This document shows positions 31,750-45,330 of a stretch of 64,000 nucleotides of DNA, piece after piece (the first letter of the stretch is position 1; every line of letters begins with the position of its first letter). The DNA is from Rhizophagus irregularis (Eukaryota > Glomeromycota > Glomeromycetes > Glomerales > Glomeraceae). Both the position numbers and the translations under genes were made by a program. The stretch spans positions 1,286,001 to 1,350,000 of the forward strand of contig NC_089451.1 in assembly GCF_026210795.1 (NCBI RefSeq), written 5' to 3'. The notes under the pieces were generated by a model. The model was not told the DNA's origin, searched no databases, and saw nothing but the letters and a program-made list of their open reading frames with translations.

Positions 31750-34600
31750 GACTTACTAACCCACTACAATTTCCCGGCATTACTCGCCTACACTACAAAA
31801 CACCTTCCATCAAAAAGAATATCAGTTTACTATTATCGACTGTAGAACGAATGGACTATCTCGTAGGATCACAATCAATAATCAGGCGACCTAAGGGAAA
31901 ACAATAGAACAAGTCAATAATCCATACTCGATTAGCATCATTTATAGATGCTATTATTATTCCCACATGAAAAACCTTTGGAACAAACATTTTTAACGCC
32001 TAGAAAACGAACGCTCATTTTGGTTCCTTGTAATGGCTCATGGAATATCACCGAGGTTTACAAATGTGTTCAAACAACAAACATTATTTCCCTATACCCT
32101 ATAAAAAAATTGGATACGTTTTTTATAAAGTTTTTATACGATTTTTTTTCCTTAGAAATAACGTATCATAATAGGATACGGAAAAATGCACAATTCCGTA
32201 TCACCAAAAATATGGTTTGGATACGGAATTTGCACGGGATTAATATGGAATTTACATGATTTGATCACTGATTTTATCACGAAATTTATACGATTTGGTC
32301 ACTGAATTTACTATTTGTATTACAGTTTACTATAATTGTATTTACATAAATCTAATTTCACTTTATTAAATTAAATAAAAAATAAAAAATAAACAAAGTA
32401 CAAATACATTATGAAAATTCCCTCTTTATTAAAACCACCTATTGCAACCTAAATTATCTATAAGTTCAGGTTCATTTGGAGTCAAACAACCTAAAAGAAC
32501 AAAAAAAAAGATTGGAAACAAAACCCCCCATCTGCAATCGTCCAAGTCACCAAAGGTCAGCATTCCTACAAAAAAAGAAAGAGAACTCCAGAATGTCTGA
32601 CCTACATAAAAGAAAAGAATTATGAGGCGTCTAATGAAAAAGAAACCAAAACAACAAAATAAATCCAAAACTGACCTACAAAAAAAGAAGACTCTGAAGC
32701 AACAAAACTGAAACAACCTACAAAAAGAAAAGAATCTGAACCCAACATACAAAAAAACAAAAAAAATTTGAACTGACCTAAAAAAAGAAAAAAAATCCCG
32801 AATCATCCTACAAAAAGAAAAGGACTCCCAAACTGATCTACAAAAAAAAAAAAGAAACTGAATATTCTCACAAAAAAAATCTGCTGGCCTATGAAATTAA
32901 AAAGAAGAAAGGGGAATAAAGAATAAACCAAAAAAAATATTTTTTTAAAAAGAGGAAATAGAAATAGAAAGAAGAAATTTTTTTTAAAAAAAAAGAAGAG
33001 TGGGAATAAAAGAAAAAATTTTTTTTCAAAGGAGAGATGACGAAAAAAAAATTTTTTTAAAGTGAGGTACGAAAAAAAAAATTATTTTTAAAAGGGGGTG
33101 ACGAAGAAAGAAGAAAAATTTAGAAAAAATAACAAAAATAAGACGAGAAAAAGAAAGGAAAGGAAAGACAGAAAGGAAGATCGGAAGATCAAACTCATCA
33201 AAGTAAGGGTTTATATAAAAAACAAAAAACGTATCATAACAAAACAATAAACAATCATGTGATCTCGTGTTATGATACGGAATTTTTGTAAAATTATCTT
33301 CTAAAAATATTAAGTTTAAAAATTCCGTATACATTCCGCATGATTAATTTTTTCCGTATACATTTCTTATACATTAGTTTTTTAAAAAAATGTTCAAAAA
33401 TGAATTACTTATTAAATATACGGAATTTGTATACGGAATCTATAGAAACGTACATAAAATGTATACAAAACGTATCCTTTCCGTATACATATTTTTTATA
33501 GGGATATATAACAACAGTTAGATGTTATTCCTACCCCTATACCTACTTCAAATACAACCGTTCGCCCTTTAAAAAATCTAAACATTGACCCATCATCACC
33601 TTTTATATACCAAAATTTTTATTAGGAAATTTGGATAATATTGATCTTTTATTACAATTAGCTTATTCTTTTGTTTCTCATTTTTATTTTATATTTTATA
33701 CAGATGGCTCCTACCGCATGAAGACAAATTATTTAAGGAACACCACCATGGGTTTCGCTTGGGCTGAGAACTCGTCATCAATAAAAGCCAAAACTTATGC
33801 TATTCTCACTGCATTATTAATGTACCCAAACGACTGTGATGTAACTGTTTTACTTATTCGCAAAATGTAACATCTACTTTCCACAAAATTAATTCTTTAA
33901 TGACCCTGATATGGTCTTCAATTGGCCCCATTGATCGTGACTTGCGAAAATTCACTTACAACATGAGCGACTCTATTATATATAGTGACTTTTTAAACAA
34001 CAATCCACTTCGGCAAATTATTTTCAAACTTCAACGTCAATGACATTAATTGGTCACTTGGCTTAAGGATAATCCAAAAAATGAAATTTGTGGAGATATC
34101 AAGACATCGCGTGATGCTTTTCAAACTTAAAAATTTTGACCAAATTTTTACCATGTGGAGTTATTTTACAGAGACACTATGCTGACATATTTCCCTCCAA
34201 CCCAATTTAATGCCCGGTCTATCGTTCTACAGAGGACGCCAATTTCCATTTGGATTTTGCTGTACATCTTCCTTTTTAAACAATACACTTCAACGGTCAC
34301 CAATTAATTTTACACGATCTTATCATCAAATATTCATCTAAAGCCTCAATTACCTATTTTTACCTGAGGAATTAAAGAACATGAATTTTTTTACAAATAT
34401 ACGAGGAAATTTTCGTCTACAAAATCGGCCCCGACTGCTTCTTCACAATCTCCTTCATCCTGTACCGCTCGTTCAACGCCCTTTGTACTCTAATGGATGG
34501 TATTGGTGTCCTCTAATTATTTACATGCGAGTGGATGGACTTCATTTTTATCTGAATTTAATTATAGTATAGATTTTCTAGTAGCAAATGAACAATTTAT
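31750..34600 (+). pseudogene. LINE-derived RNase H pseudogene split by a TIR element
   Basis: Protein-like segments on the plus strand flank a 1.4-kb insert. Upstream, 31950-32090 reads PHEKPLEQTFLTPRKRTLIL. Downstream, 33580-33900 reads SSPFIYQNF, then a type-1 RNase H start (FYTDGSY with the DGS motif, TTMGFAWAEN, and IKAKTYAILTALLMYPNDCD where Glu is usual). Further segments to about 34600 (IGPIDRDLRKFTYNMSDSII, CGDIKTSRDAFQ) alternate frames and stops. This resembles the C-terminal RNase H and tail of fungal non-LTR elements that have become dispersed gene families (inference). It is clearly inactive: frameshifts, stops and the insert at 32097-33503. Confidence 0.6.
32097..33503. mobile_element. 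1.4-kb TIR element, ends CCCTATAAAAA
   Basis: Starts CCCTATAAAAAAATTGG and ends TTTTTTATAGGG, with ATA on both outer sides. Subterminal regions share GGATACG and TATACGGAATT words in both orientations. The interior 32540-32880 is a degenerate ~40-bp tandem repeat around CCTACAAAAAGAAAAG; 32930-33130 is A/G-rich. No transposase. It interrupts the RNase H pseudogene. A miniature relative with the same terminal word is at 41934-42013. Confidence 0.7.
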
Positions 34601-35980
34601 AGATTTTTTTTTCCTTTTTTTCATCTTTTTACAATCTAGATAAATTTATTTTTATTTTTTCTCATTTGAATTATGGAACTGGTTATGTCTAATCATCCGT
34701 GGGAAAAATTAGGCGGGACGACTCTCTCGGGGTTGGGATTGTTACATATAGGTAGTTTAGTGTAGCTATTGTAAAGTTATCAATTCTAAAATTTGTAACG
34801 CCCCTGTTTCTGTCTTCATAAAAAAGTAATTTAAGTTGCTAACATGAATGTTTAAGTAGTATGTGTCATTATTTATGATGGTTTCCGGTATTATGAAGTT
34901 ATAAGAAAAGTAAACCGATGGCAGCAAGCGATCAAGGAACTCAAGGAAATACTCAAAAAAAAAAGACAGGACCATTTCTTAGAGATAAGCTAGATAATAT
35001 GTACAAGACCACATCCGGTAAAATAATGAAAGTGAATGATAATTAAATGTTAGATTTTGGAACGATGCAAAGAAGAAGAGAAGGAGAAAATTGTATATAT
35101 AAGCAGAGAAAATATTTTATTAGAAGTATTTTATAAATTAAACGATGAGTTCATATTAAGATTTTCAAAAAGATCTAAATGAAGAAGTTGAAAATGATAA
35201 TAACAAACGTTTAAAAAATTAGGTTAATCTAGATAATTATTTTGTATATAGTTTAACACTATTTTTTTTTTTTAACTAAATAATGTTATATGTCAGTTTT
35301 TATGTGCTTAAAAATAAGCGGTATATGACTATATGTAGTGTAAGCAGAAGGATTGGTAGGGTCGGAAATTAACAGGATCGGCGTAAATCTTATACACTTT
35401 AATTTCGTTATTCATTGTTTATATTTGGTTAGTTTAATCCCTTACTTGCGTCTGATCGTATAGGCTATTTTGGAGAGCTATACCATATTCGCATTTGATC
35501 GGATTTATGTTAGATTTACATTGAGTTAATTAAATTAGTATAAGAAATAACACGAAAAATAAAGTGTATATGAGTTTTATTAATTAATTTTATTAATGAT
35601 TTTTATAAGGACTGTTCTAAAACTACTTTTTCTAATGCGCATTTACACTGCCTTTTTATAACAATTTCTACTATATAAAAAAATATCTAATTTATGCTAC
35701 ATATGCTATATATGCTATATATGTTATATATACTATTTATGCTATATATACTATTTATTCTATATATACTATATGTTCTATATATACCATATATTCTATA
35801 TATCGGACATACATAACATATCGAACATGTCAATATCTCCTACATTGATCGGCATCACGGGTCCAGTTATATCACGTGATTACTACGTGACATTTTACTG
35901 CGTAACAATACCAATAGTTTTATAAAATAAGATGAAATAGGTCTTAAGTGATAAAATTTAACAAAATCGTAACCGCAGTT
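34601..35980. other. Intergenic with TATATGCTA-type microsatellite
   Basis: No gene supported. At 35694-35806 there is a run of TATATGCTATATATACTATTT-like units. Confidence 0.5.
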
Positions 35981-35983
35981 TAA

Positions 35984-36547
35984 TCAATCATTGAAATCAA
36001 AAAATTTCTTTAACAAAATCATAAAAATTATAAATATAAATGGAGCAACTATATTAAAAAAAAATAATTTACGATGATGATCCCAAAATTCTCCATGATC
36101 ATCATCTTCGTATTCGTCCAAAGAACTCCTAATCCAATCAATATCATGATCTGCAATTGAATAATCATCATTTGAGAAATTTGAGAAGGTAGAAGTAGAA
36201 GTTGATGTATCATAACCACTACTCGTGGTTTCACTAGAAATAGATTCATCACTTTCTCCATCTTACTCATCATTAATACATAAAAATGTCTGTTCATGGT
36301 TATTTAAATAATAATATTTATTTTTTAATTTGGTATAAAAAATATCTTGTAATGCTTTTAAATTATTAACATATTCAATATCTTCCAAAGAAGGAGAATA
36401 TAATGTTCGAGCGTAAGATTCGGTGATTTTGAATGATATCTCTTTAGATAATTGAGCACGAGCAAATCTATAACAACGATCAAATTCAAATTTTGATAAT
36501 GTAACATATCGATTTCTTTGAGTAATATTTCTAGTTAAAATCGTCAT
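35984..36547 (-). CDS. Unrecognised acidic protein with C-terminal membrane helix, internal TAA
   Basis: ATG at 36547 opens MTILTRNITQRNRYVTLSK, with a helical middle (FDRCYRFARAQLSKEISF), to a TAA near 36264. The same frame then continues without another stop for about 90 codons. It is serine- and acid-rich (DESISSETTSSGYDTSTSTS), then LDEYEDDDHGEFWDHH, and ends in a hydrophobic segment (NIVAPFIFIIFMILL) and TGA at 35984. The continuation is clearly protein-like, so the TAA looks like a recent nonsense mutation, readthrough, or part of a missed splice event: a GTAAGA overlaps the stop and a TTGCAG lies 116 nt on, but splicing there breaks the frame. A tail-anchored membrane location is inferred from the C-terminal helix. 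Family unknown. Confidence 0.5.
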
Positions 36548-37389
36548 TATGATACATTTAAGGAATGTAAAAAATAATTATTCGCGAGTTTGACGTAAAA
36601 TAACAAATATTTCATCTATAATAAAACTATGTCTGTATTCTCGTTCTATATATTATCCAAAGAACAATTTGTCATTCTAATCACGTTTATCATGATCCAT
36701 TAATATTTTTACATTGCATAAATTAATATGCAATTTGCCAATACATAATATACTTGCTGCATTGGTGAAAACGACAAAAAAAAAATAATATAATTTTTTT
36801 TTTCTCTTTTCTTTTCCTTCTTTTCCTAAAAAATGTAAAAAAAAAATTTTATTAATAATACTAAACAAAATCGCGTGATATGTTGCCCCTTTTTGTGCAT
36901 CATTACATCATTGGTATGATTGGTGTGACAAGAGATCTTATTAGACTATTTACGTCTTTTTCATTGTATGTTGATTTGTACCCGGTGACAAATAACGGGT
37001 GACAAATAAGGTTTGGACCACCAAAAAAATCAGATAATTAGTGTTTTTGAACTCGAGCTTGCACGTGATAAGTGACTCGTAAATATCACCCTTCCTAATA
37101 TAGTTGTGATCGACACTTAAAAAATGTCGGAGTTTATACTTTATCGTATTACGTCATAAAAAAGTTTATTTATGTTACAGATTATTAATATTGTTTTTAA
37201 AAAATCATTGAAGTTTCCTTTTATAAATTTTTATACAAAAAGCTTTTTTATTATAAGGATTAAAAAGGAATGTGTTACCGTTTTCTCCTTAAATAAATTA
37301 ATTCTTATAACTGCGTGACAATTTACTTTGTAAATGGTTTCAAAAATTATACTTTAATTTTTTATTTCCATTATTAAATAATAACTTGC
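36548..37389. other. Intergenic, probable promoter side of the kinase gene
   Basis: AT-rich; no gene seen. The minus-strand open frame at 36677-36868 is A/T-run driven. Confidence 0.4.
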
Positions 37390-40300
37390 ATGGATGAAAT
37401 TTATAGTAAAAGGGCAATCATAAACCATTTAAGAGAGAAATATTGGACAAGTGGAAATAAACAAATTGATTCTTTCATTCAAGAAAATCAATTACACGCA
37501 TCAGACAATATAATATTCGAGTGGATATCATTTGATCAACTTAAATTCGTTAAAGAAATAGGACATGGATTTTCTACAGCAGTATGGAAGGATGGGCCAT
37601 TATATTATAATTTTAATAAGAAAAAATGGAAGAGAAGATCGAATAAAAAAGTTATCTTAAAATATTTATGTGATCCACAAAATATTTTTGATAAATTATT
37701 GACAAAGGTATGAAATATTTTTTAAATATTTTTTTTTTAAAGAAATCAATATATATTGTATACTAAGAATATAATCTTTTAAAATTTTTTTTTATTTTTA
37801 ATAGGTGAAATTGTATTTACTAAAAAATAAATTCTTAAATAAGGTATTTAAATTTGGAAAATAAAAATTTGTGTGCACCGCAACCCTTCATTTTTATATG
37901 GTAAATTTGTCGATCATTAATTATCCCATGACTTTATTAAAATCCCGATTTTTTTAAATATTCGTGTCGCAACGCTTACGTACATAATATAGAGCCTTAA
38001 AAATTTATTTACTATGCGTATTTTGTTTATTTTACAACTTTACTTAATGAGTCATGAAGGGTTTAGAATGTCATTTTTGACTTTCATATATAATATATCT
38101 ATGGGGGTGCGCACAAATTTTAAATTTATTTGATAAATTTGAGTTTTAAATATGGTTTCTTTATATATATTAATTGTTGTATCTATACATCACAGATTAA
38201 ATCAGAAGGAATTAGTTATGGAATATCTCAGAATCCAGATACAAAAAATTTTATTTTCGTTTTTCACGAAAATTATTTTGAAAGAGATTTTAATTATTGT
38301 GAAAAATGTGGTGAAGAATATACAAACGAAATATTTAAATGGTGTAAACCATGTCATATCATTCATTTAAAAAATGATTTTACCAATTGGGCCAGTGGAA
38401 ATGAAAAAATTGATTATTTCATTCTAAAAAATCAATTAAAAATTGATGATCCATTGGACATAGTATTTGAATGGATACCATATAATCAATTTAATAAAAT
38501 TAAAGAAATAGGAAATGGAGTTTCCACAGCAATTTGGAAGGATGGTCTTTTAAGGCATAATAAAAGGAGCTTAAATGAAAAAGTTGTTTTAAAATATTTA
38601 CGTAATTCACAAAATATTTCTAATGAAACGTTGAACGAGGTATGAAATACTTTGTAAAATTAAAATTTTTTTTTTTAATCAATTTTCTAATAAATATTTT
38701 ATAATTCAATAGGTCAAGTTAGAAGGTATCAGCATTGGATTATCTCAAAATCCGGATACAAAAGATTACGTTCTTGTTCATAATAAACAATATTTTGAAA
38801 AATATTGTGAAAAATGTGGCAATGAGTATACTGACGAAATATATAAATGGTGTAAGCCATGTCAAGTAAATTTGTTGAATAATCTTATTAACAAGATTGA
38901 TGAAAATAAACAAATTTATAATTTCATACTTAAAGAGCAATTAAAAATCAATAGCCCAGATGATTTTGTATTTGAATGGATACCGTACGTTCAATTCAAT
39001 TGTATCGAAGAAGTAAGAAAAGGTTTTACCACAGCAGTATGGAAGAATGGTTTATTAAAATATAATAGACATTCAAAGAAGTATGAGAGGAAACCAAACG
39101 AAAAGGTCGCTTTAAAGTATTTGTATAACTTAAAAAGTAACTCTTATGAATATATAAATAAGGTATAATTAAATTAATTTTTAAAATAATTTTTTTAAAA
39201 AATATAATTATTAATATTTTATCGTTTGTCAGATTAAATCAGAAGATATTAGTTATGGAATATCCCAAGATCCGGAGACAAAAGAATATATTTTGATTTT
39301 TCATGGAGATTATTTTAAGAAATGTTGCGAAAACTGTGGTGAAAAATACCATAATTCCTTTGAAATTGAAAATAAACGGTGTAAATCATGTCAACACCAT
39401 GAAAATGAAAAAATCAATGATTTTATACAAGAGCAGCAACTGAAAGTTAATTATGATTCTGGTGGTTCCGGTATATTATTTGAATGGATACCATATAATC
39501 AGTTTCATGATATTAAAAAAATAGGTAAAGGTGGATTTTCCACGGTATATTCAGCAATATGGAAGAATGGTCCGTTACACTATAATTTCAATAAAAATAA
39601 ATTATGGAAGAAGGGACCATTACATTATAGTTTTAACAAAAATAAATGGTGGATGAGAGAATCAAATAAAAAAGTCGCTCTAAAATGTATCTATAACTCA
39701 CAAATATTAATCGATGAATTCCTTAATGAGGTATGATTATTAAAATTTAGATATTTTAACATATGAATATAATATTTTTTTAATATATTGACATATGAAT
39801 ATATATTCTTCTTATAGGCTAAAACACATTTGGCATATACAAACCAAGGTTTTGGTAACATTCTTAAAATATATGGAATATCTCAGAACCCGGATACAGA
39901 AGAATTTATCATGGTTCTAGAATATGCAGAAGGTGGAAACTTTAACGAATATTTATGTAAAAATTACAATACACTTGATTGGTTAAATAGAATTATAATA
40001 TTAATGAATGTTATTAAGGGCCTTAAGGAGATTCATCATAAACAGATGGTCCATCGTGACTTTCACACGAAGAATATATTGTTTAAGCATAAGCATATAG
40101 AATATATCAATATATGCATTTCTGATATGGGACTATGTGGAGAAGTTGGTGATATTGATGAAACAAAAATTTATGGGGTTATGCCTTATGTAGCACCGGA
40201 AGTGTTAAGAGGGCAACCTTTTACTCAAGCAGCAGATATATATAGCTTTGGAATGATTATGTATTTTGTAGCAACCGGAAGACAACCTTTTGCTGATTAT

Positions 40301-40702
40301 GCTCATGACGAATTTTTTGCATCGTTAGACATATGTTATGGGATTAGACCTGAAATAAATGAGCCAAAGGCACCAAAATGTTATATTGACTTAATGAAAA
40401 GGTGTTGGGACTCGAACCCAGAGAATAGGCCAACTGCTATCGAAATAGAAAATTTTATTTTACTATTTTATAATTCATATGTATCTGATGAATTAAAATA
40501 TAAATTTGTTACTAAAATTGAAAGTAATCAACAATTTGAGATCGAAAAGCAATTTAAAGAAGCAGAAGAATATAGAAAAGCAAACCCCTTGTCTTTTAAA
40601 AATATCAAGCTAACTACACATTCTCAAATTATTTGTACATCTCAACCCTTTACAAATGGTCTTCCATATACTAAATCTGAATGTTTAAGCTGCGCAATCT
40701 AA
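37390..40702 (+). CDS. TKL/Sel1-type protein kinase gene with four tandem N-lobe modules
   Basis: Proposed exons: 37390-37707, 37805-37843 (uncertain), 38196-38639, 38713-39162, 39233-39730 and 39818-40702. All introns are GT-AG and all junctions phase 0. Exons 3-5 each begin with ISYGISQNPDTK-like hinge sequence, then have a CxxC...CxxC segment (CEKCGEEY with WCKPC), then a kinase N-lobe (FEWIPYNQF, glycine loop, AIWK, KVxLKYL). The first exon carries the N-lobe only. Glycine loops degrade: IGHGFSTAVW, IGNGVSTAIW, VRKGFTTAVW; only the fourth is complete (IGKGGFSTVYSAIW). The last exon has the catalytic lobe: HRDFHTKN (~40052), SDMGLC replacing DFG (~40120), YVAPEVLRG (~40187), then KEAEEYRKANPL. 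Probably a Ser/Thr or dual-specificity kinase in signalling (family inference). It arose by exon-unit duplication. Confidence 0.8.
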
Positions 40703-42330
40703 TTACTATATATCATCTAACTATTATGAACATTTATATTTTAACTGATTTTTATTGGTTAAGCATCGCATTATTTTTATTTATTTTTTTTTGTACTTTC
40801 GCTTTATATTTTGTAATTTTTTAGTTATTATTTTTGTATTTATATTCTTTATATATATTTTTTACTTCATATTTTATTGTAATTACAAATATTTTTACTT
40901 CTCGTGTATTTATAATTTTTTACTTATTTTTTTTTATACTTAATTTTATTTAATTCGTAGTTATTATGATAAATTAACAAAAACATTCACAAAAAACGAA
41001 ATGGTCGTTCGCATAATCACATCATTAAATAAAGTCCAGAAATATAAAAATATTATGTTTAATATGTTCAAATTATTAAAAGATGATTTATTTAATCTCA
41101 TAATAATTTACTTTTTTTATTTTCTACAGATAAATTATTTATCTTACCATTAGTTTATCTTTAAATGGGAAAAAACTAATTTAGTGTATTTTTTTTAATG
41201 TTATTTTAATGTTTTAATATCCAGATACCGATGATAAATATTATGAACAAAAAAATCAATCGAATTTTTTCTTTATCGTAAAAAAATATATATAAATATA
41301 TTGTAAACTCTTACATTTACCTTTAATAAGTAAAATAATGTCATCATCGGATAACTTTTATATCCAAGATGATATGTATTACGATATAAATTAAAAGAAA
41401 TGCGCTTTCGTGCAAAAAAAATATATCCGAGAGGTCTATGATCATCAGCATTCTATCGAAAAAAATAAATAAATAAATTATTTTTATAATACCGGTTTAG
41501 GATAATTTGCAAAAGGAAATTATCACTATTGTAAATGATGATATTACATTTTTAGTTCTAAACTTTTAACCTTTATTTTTGTTTCTTATTTAGTATTTAA
41601 ACTTTTATTTAGTTTTAGTTTAGCTTTTTTTTATTTTTTTTATCTTTTATATTTGCATTGGTTCACCAGTTTTATGCATATGTCCCATAGTGTGAATTTT
41701 TAAAATAATTCTCTTAGCCAAAAGAGTTACTGCATACTGTTTTTTTTTTCGCTCATTAGAAAAGTTTGTATAATAAAGAACACGAAATTCCAAAAAATAA
41801 ATTTTTTATTAATAACGAAGCCCGTAAAATTAATTATCATTTTCTCCTGAGTGCCGAACAATCACTTAAGATATTAAAGAATATCCGATATATAAGGAAT
41901 GCTAATTATAATTTAGTACTTTTTCCGCTCTATCTATAAAAAAAAGAATGTCCGGAAATGTCCGGATGCCCCAGTATCCAGAAAGTGTCTTGCCGGACAT
42001 TCTTTTTATAGGGTCTTACTTATCTTCAGATTGATAGTCAGGAAGTTAGAATTTAAAAAAAAAATATTAAAATAGCAGAATAAGAAAAAAAGTATATTAT
42101 AAATTTATTTATACAGTACATTAGAAGAATTAATCCAGCATTCCGGAATAATCATATATTATAAACTTAATTTACATGTTTTTCAATAATTTTTAATTAT
42201 ATTATACAGTATAATAAATACTTAAAAAAAGTATTCATATACTTATTTTACTTTATTTATTATCTTGAAACAAATATTTAATCTAAGGGAAAAAAAAATA
42301 TCTTTCAGGTAAACTATTGTAGAGTAATGG
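40703..42330. other. Intergenic, no gene seen
   Basis: AT-rich, apart from the MITE at 41934-42013. The open frame at 40755-40943 is T-run driven. Confidence 0.5.
41934..42013. mobile_element. 80-bp fold-back MITE
   Basis: CTATAAAAAAAAGAATGTCC and the complement ATTCTTTTTATAGGG form arms of about 20 bp; a second ATGTCCGG lies inside. The terminal word matches the 1.4-kb element at 32097. Confidence 0.7.
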
Positions 42331-42371
42331 TTAAATAACGCAGTTATAAAGAAAAGGAATACGTCAGCGTT

Positions 42372-42720
42372 ATGTTACTTATCATGTATGGAATTATAGT
42401 GTCTAAATCTCTTTGCAGGCACTTTTTTCAAGTCCGTATAACTCGAGATTTTTCCTTAGATCTCAGGACCTTATGGCAATACGGCATGTATAAAATTATT
42501 GATGGTATTTTAGATCCATGTATGGTTTATAAAATTAACTTATTTTTGGTCAAAATGGTTCAAATTAAATCATTTAAAATTTGAATTAGCTGGAAATTTA
42601 TGGTACGTTCCTCCGAAGATGTGGGACTTCTTCAAACACTATCTTTATAATTTGCATATCATATCACATGACGAGATATTAACCGATTTTAGCATTATTA
42701 AATTTCTCCTGTTGATTGTA
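42372..42720 (+). pseudogene. Unrecognised coding-like stretch
   Basis: A 70-codon frame (42372-42584) with RHFFQVRITRDFSLDLRTLW is followed, in another frame, by NLWYVPPKMWDFFKHYLYNL up to about 42715, before GTAAG. Amino-acid composition is protein-like in both, so this may be a frame-damaged exon pair. No family recognised. Confidence 0.3.
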
Positions 42721-43321
42721 AGTTTACAATAATAATGTCTCATTGTCTCATACAAATATGTAAATTATTACATCTTTATTATATCTTTGTATCACAATTA
42801 AAATAAATAATAATCAGTTTATCGTGAGAGTTTCTTCTAAATAGATATATATATAGAAGTATATAATATTATTTACATTTTAGTATTTTAATTTTTTTGT
42901 CAAGCTTAAACATGAATTCTTATTTTACCAGTTTTTCCTTCTTTGCGCAGTATATATTTTCACGGTTCTAACGAGAAAATACTGATTTTAACTCATATTT
43001 TATCAAATATCTTTTTCAAGTTCCAAACTACGTGTTTCTTTATTCGTCATTTTGCTTTTTAATGGCATACTATTTGAATCTCAATTTTCGAAGGGGACGA
43101 GTAAGTATAATCTATTTTTTTAATGTCATATTGCAACTTCTACAAATAATAATATTCTAATTTTATTCAACAGGTTTTAAATAATTTGCCATAATGGTAA
43201 GTGTAAAAAACTTGTTTTCATCTGTTCAATTTATTACAAAATGATTTTTTAATTTTTATTATTTCTATCCAACTCGCATAAAAAAAATAAATTGAATAAA
43301 TCTATATAAGACTATTGAAGC

Positions 43322-43449
43322 AGATGCTGGATAATGATTTTAATGATGAGTTCTTATCGACTGATCCAGCGATACATTGTATTGATCCTTTAAGATTTTT
43401 GGCAAAGAGGGAATTAATTAGTTGTCCTTGGAAAATACAGAAGTAATGA
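43322..43449 (+). CDS. Candidate small exon, unknown product
   Basis: After AAGCAG, the frame MLDNDFNDEFLSTDPAIHCI continues as DPLRFLAKRELISCPWKIQK and ends at TAA (about 43447). A preceding GTAAGT at about 43199 follows GCCATAATG, so an upstream exon is possible. The residues look protein-like but no family is recognised. Confidence 0.3.
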
Positions 43450-45090
43450 TATTTTGGATTATCAGCAACATAAGAAAAATAAAATTCGGGTTTTATTTTT
43501 TTTTGTTTTATTAATTTTACATAATGATTACTTTAAAATGTTTCACTAAGGTTATTGTACATATATAGTAAGTTTTAATTTCAGCCGATAATAGTACTTA
43601 AATATAATAAATCTAATAACTAATACTTCGCAATTTTTTTCCTCTAAAAAAAATCAGCATTTCCATTAATAAAATATGCAATAAAAATAGAAAGAAATAA
43701 GCAAAAAATAATACTATAACAAGGAAAATGGAATTATTTTTTACGAAATAGCACCAAATAAATAAGCAACATTTTCGTAAAATTAAAATAAAGGAACAAA
43801 CAAAATAAATAAGTATACTATCCACGGATCATATGTAACCTGGCAACAAATCGGGCTACCATTTTTTCATGGGTTGTTTATTAAACGAATCGCGGGAATG
43901 ATTTATTTATATCATTTGATTATATTAATTTGACCTTTTCATACTTCATACTTGTATAAAAATGAATAAAGATTTGCTACTATTTCACTAAATTGAATCT
44001 GAAAAAAATAAATTTTCATTTTTATGATTAAAAATTTTAGAGTACGAATATTTATATTATATATATATAAACTATTTTTACTCTGGATATCATATTATTT
44101 ATTATAAATGCAATTGATAATAATAAATTACTTTATATTGATTATATAAAATTATTTAAAATAGAAAATTATTATTTTTCAAATTCATCATTGGATCATT
44201 AAAAGCAATTTCTTCTTCAAGGGTAGAGTGTATTACGTTATACTGCATATGTCATTTTTTTGATTCGTTACAATTAAAACTCTCAATATGTTTTTAAAAC
44301 CGCTTAAAAATATTCGTTAGAAAGCCTGGGGTTCTGTCTTTTAAATGAACTTTAAAAAGACATAGTACAAATAAAGTTTATTACGTTATTAATATTAAGT
44401 TGTGAATCATCTATAAAACCTAACTTACGAAACTTTATAAAATAATTAAGTGTTCTCTAATAATTAAATAGCGAAAGAATTTATTCTAGATACATCTTTT
44501 CATTACTCATAAACTTATTAAAATCCTTTTAAAAGGATTAAAGGTTGAATTGAAATTTTTTTTTGCTACAAACTTTTTAATTTTGTTTATTTTCTTTTTC
44601 TTTCTTTCTTGTATTACTTTCAAAAATCAATCTCACACCCGATCCCAACAGGGCTTGGTCAAATCGAAAATGATATATTTGCATTGTATCATTATATTAA
44701 ATAATTTTTATTACGTTCATAGATCATCCATATATTGATGTGAATTACCACCATTGATTAAACATGCATTTTCACGAATAATATTCAGTTTGGCATACAA
44801 ATTTTATTATGTAATATAAATTGTTATATCATCCACTTAACAAAGATAAATTATCTGTCTTTGTACTAATGGAAGATTGGAACAGAGACCCTTACTATAT
44901 TCGGATCCCATAAGTTGGTCTTTTACTAAATGTTATACCCTCATGGTAATGATATAGAATAAATAGTTTATTTGAGATAGTAATTATTAGGTTTATATGA
45001 AATGTAATTGAATGTCTCTTTACAGTGATCACTTTGTTTCTTTAGATGATGGCCTACAAATACAATATCAATGTATTGTACTACTTTTCA
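43450..45090. other. AT-rich intergenic DNA, no gene seen
   Basis: Only short frames in homopolymer-rich DNA. Confidence 0.5.
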
Positions 45091-45097
45091 CCCATAA

Positions 45098-45330
45098 TCA
45101 AAGTAGCTTATCTACAAGGAAAAGGTTGATGAGCATATTAGTTTTTGTCTGAGCATCATTATTGTGCGAAACGGCCATTATGGAATACCTTGAGTCCTTG
45201 ACAATTATTGGAGGATAATAACATGTCTCATTACTTATTATGACATAATTTTTCATTAAGAAAGGACACTTGAATATGCACTTATGTGATGTGAAATATT
45301 CTTTCAGCACCACAAATTCTTTGCATGAAA
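45098..45330 (-). CDS. Candidate C-terminal exon, unknown product
   Basis: Minus-strand frame opening without an ATG (CKEFVVLKEYFTSHKC) and containing FKCPFLMKNYVIISNETCYY and PPIIVKDSRYSIMAVSHNND. It ends LFLVDKLL and TGA at 45098. Composition is strongly protein-like compared with its surroundings, so it is probably the last exon of a gene whose upstream part I cannot see, or a fragment. Family unknown. Confidence 0.35.

Noticed and set aside
32429-33334. Phe-rich minus-strand open frames in the 1.4-kb TIR element
   Set aside because: They read the complement of an A-rich tandem repeat; not a transposase.
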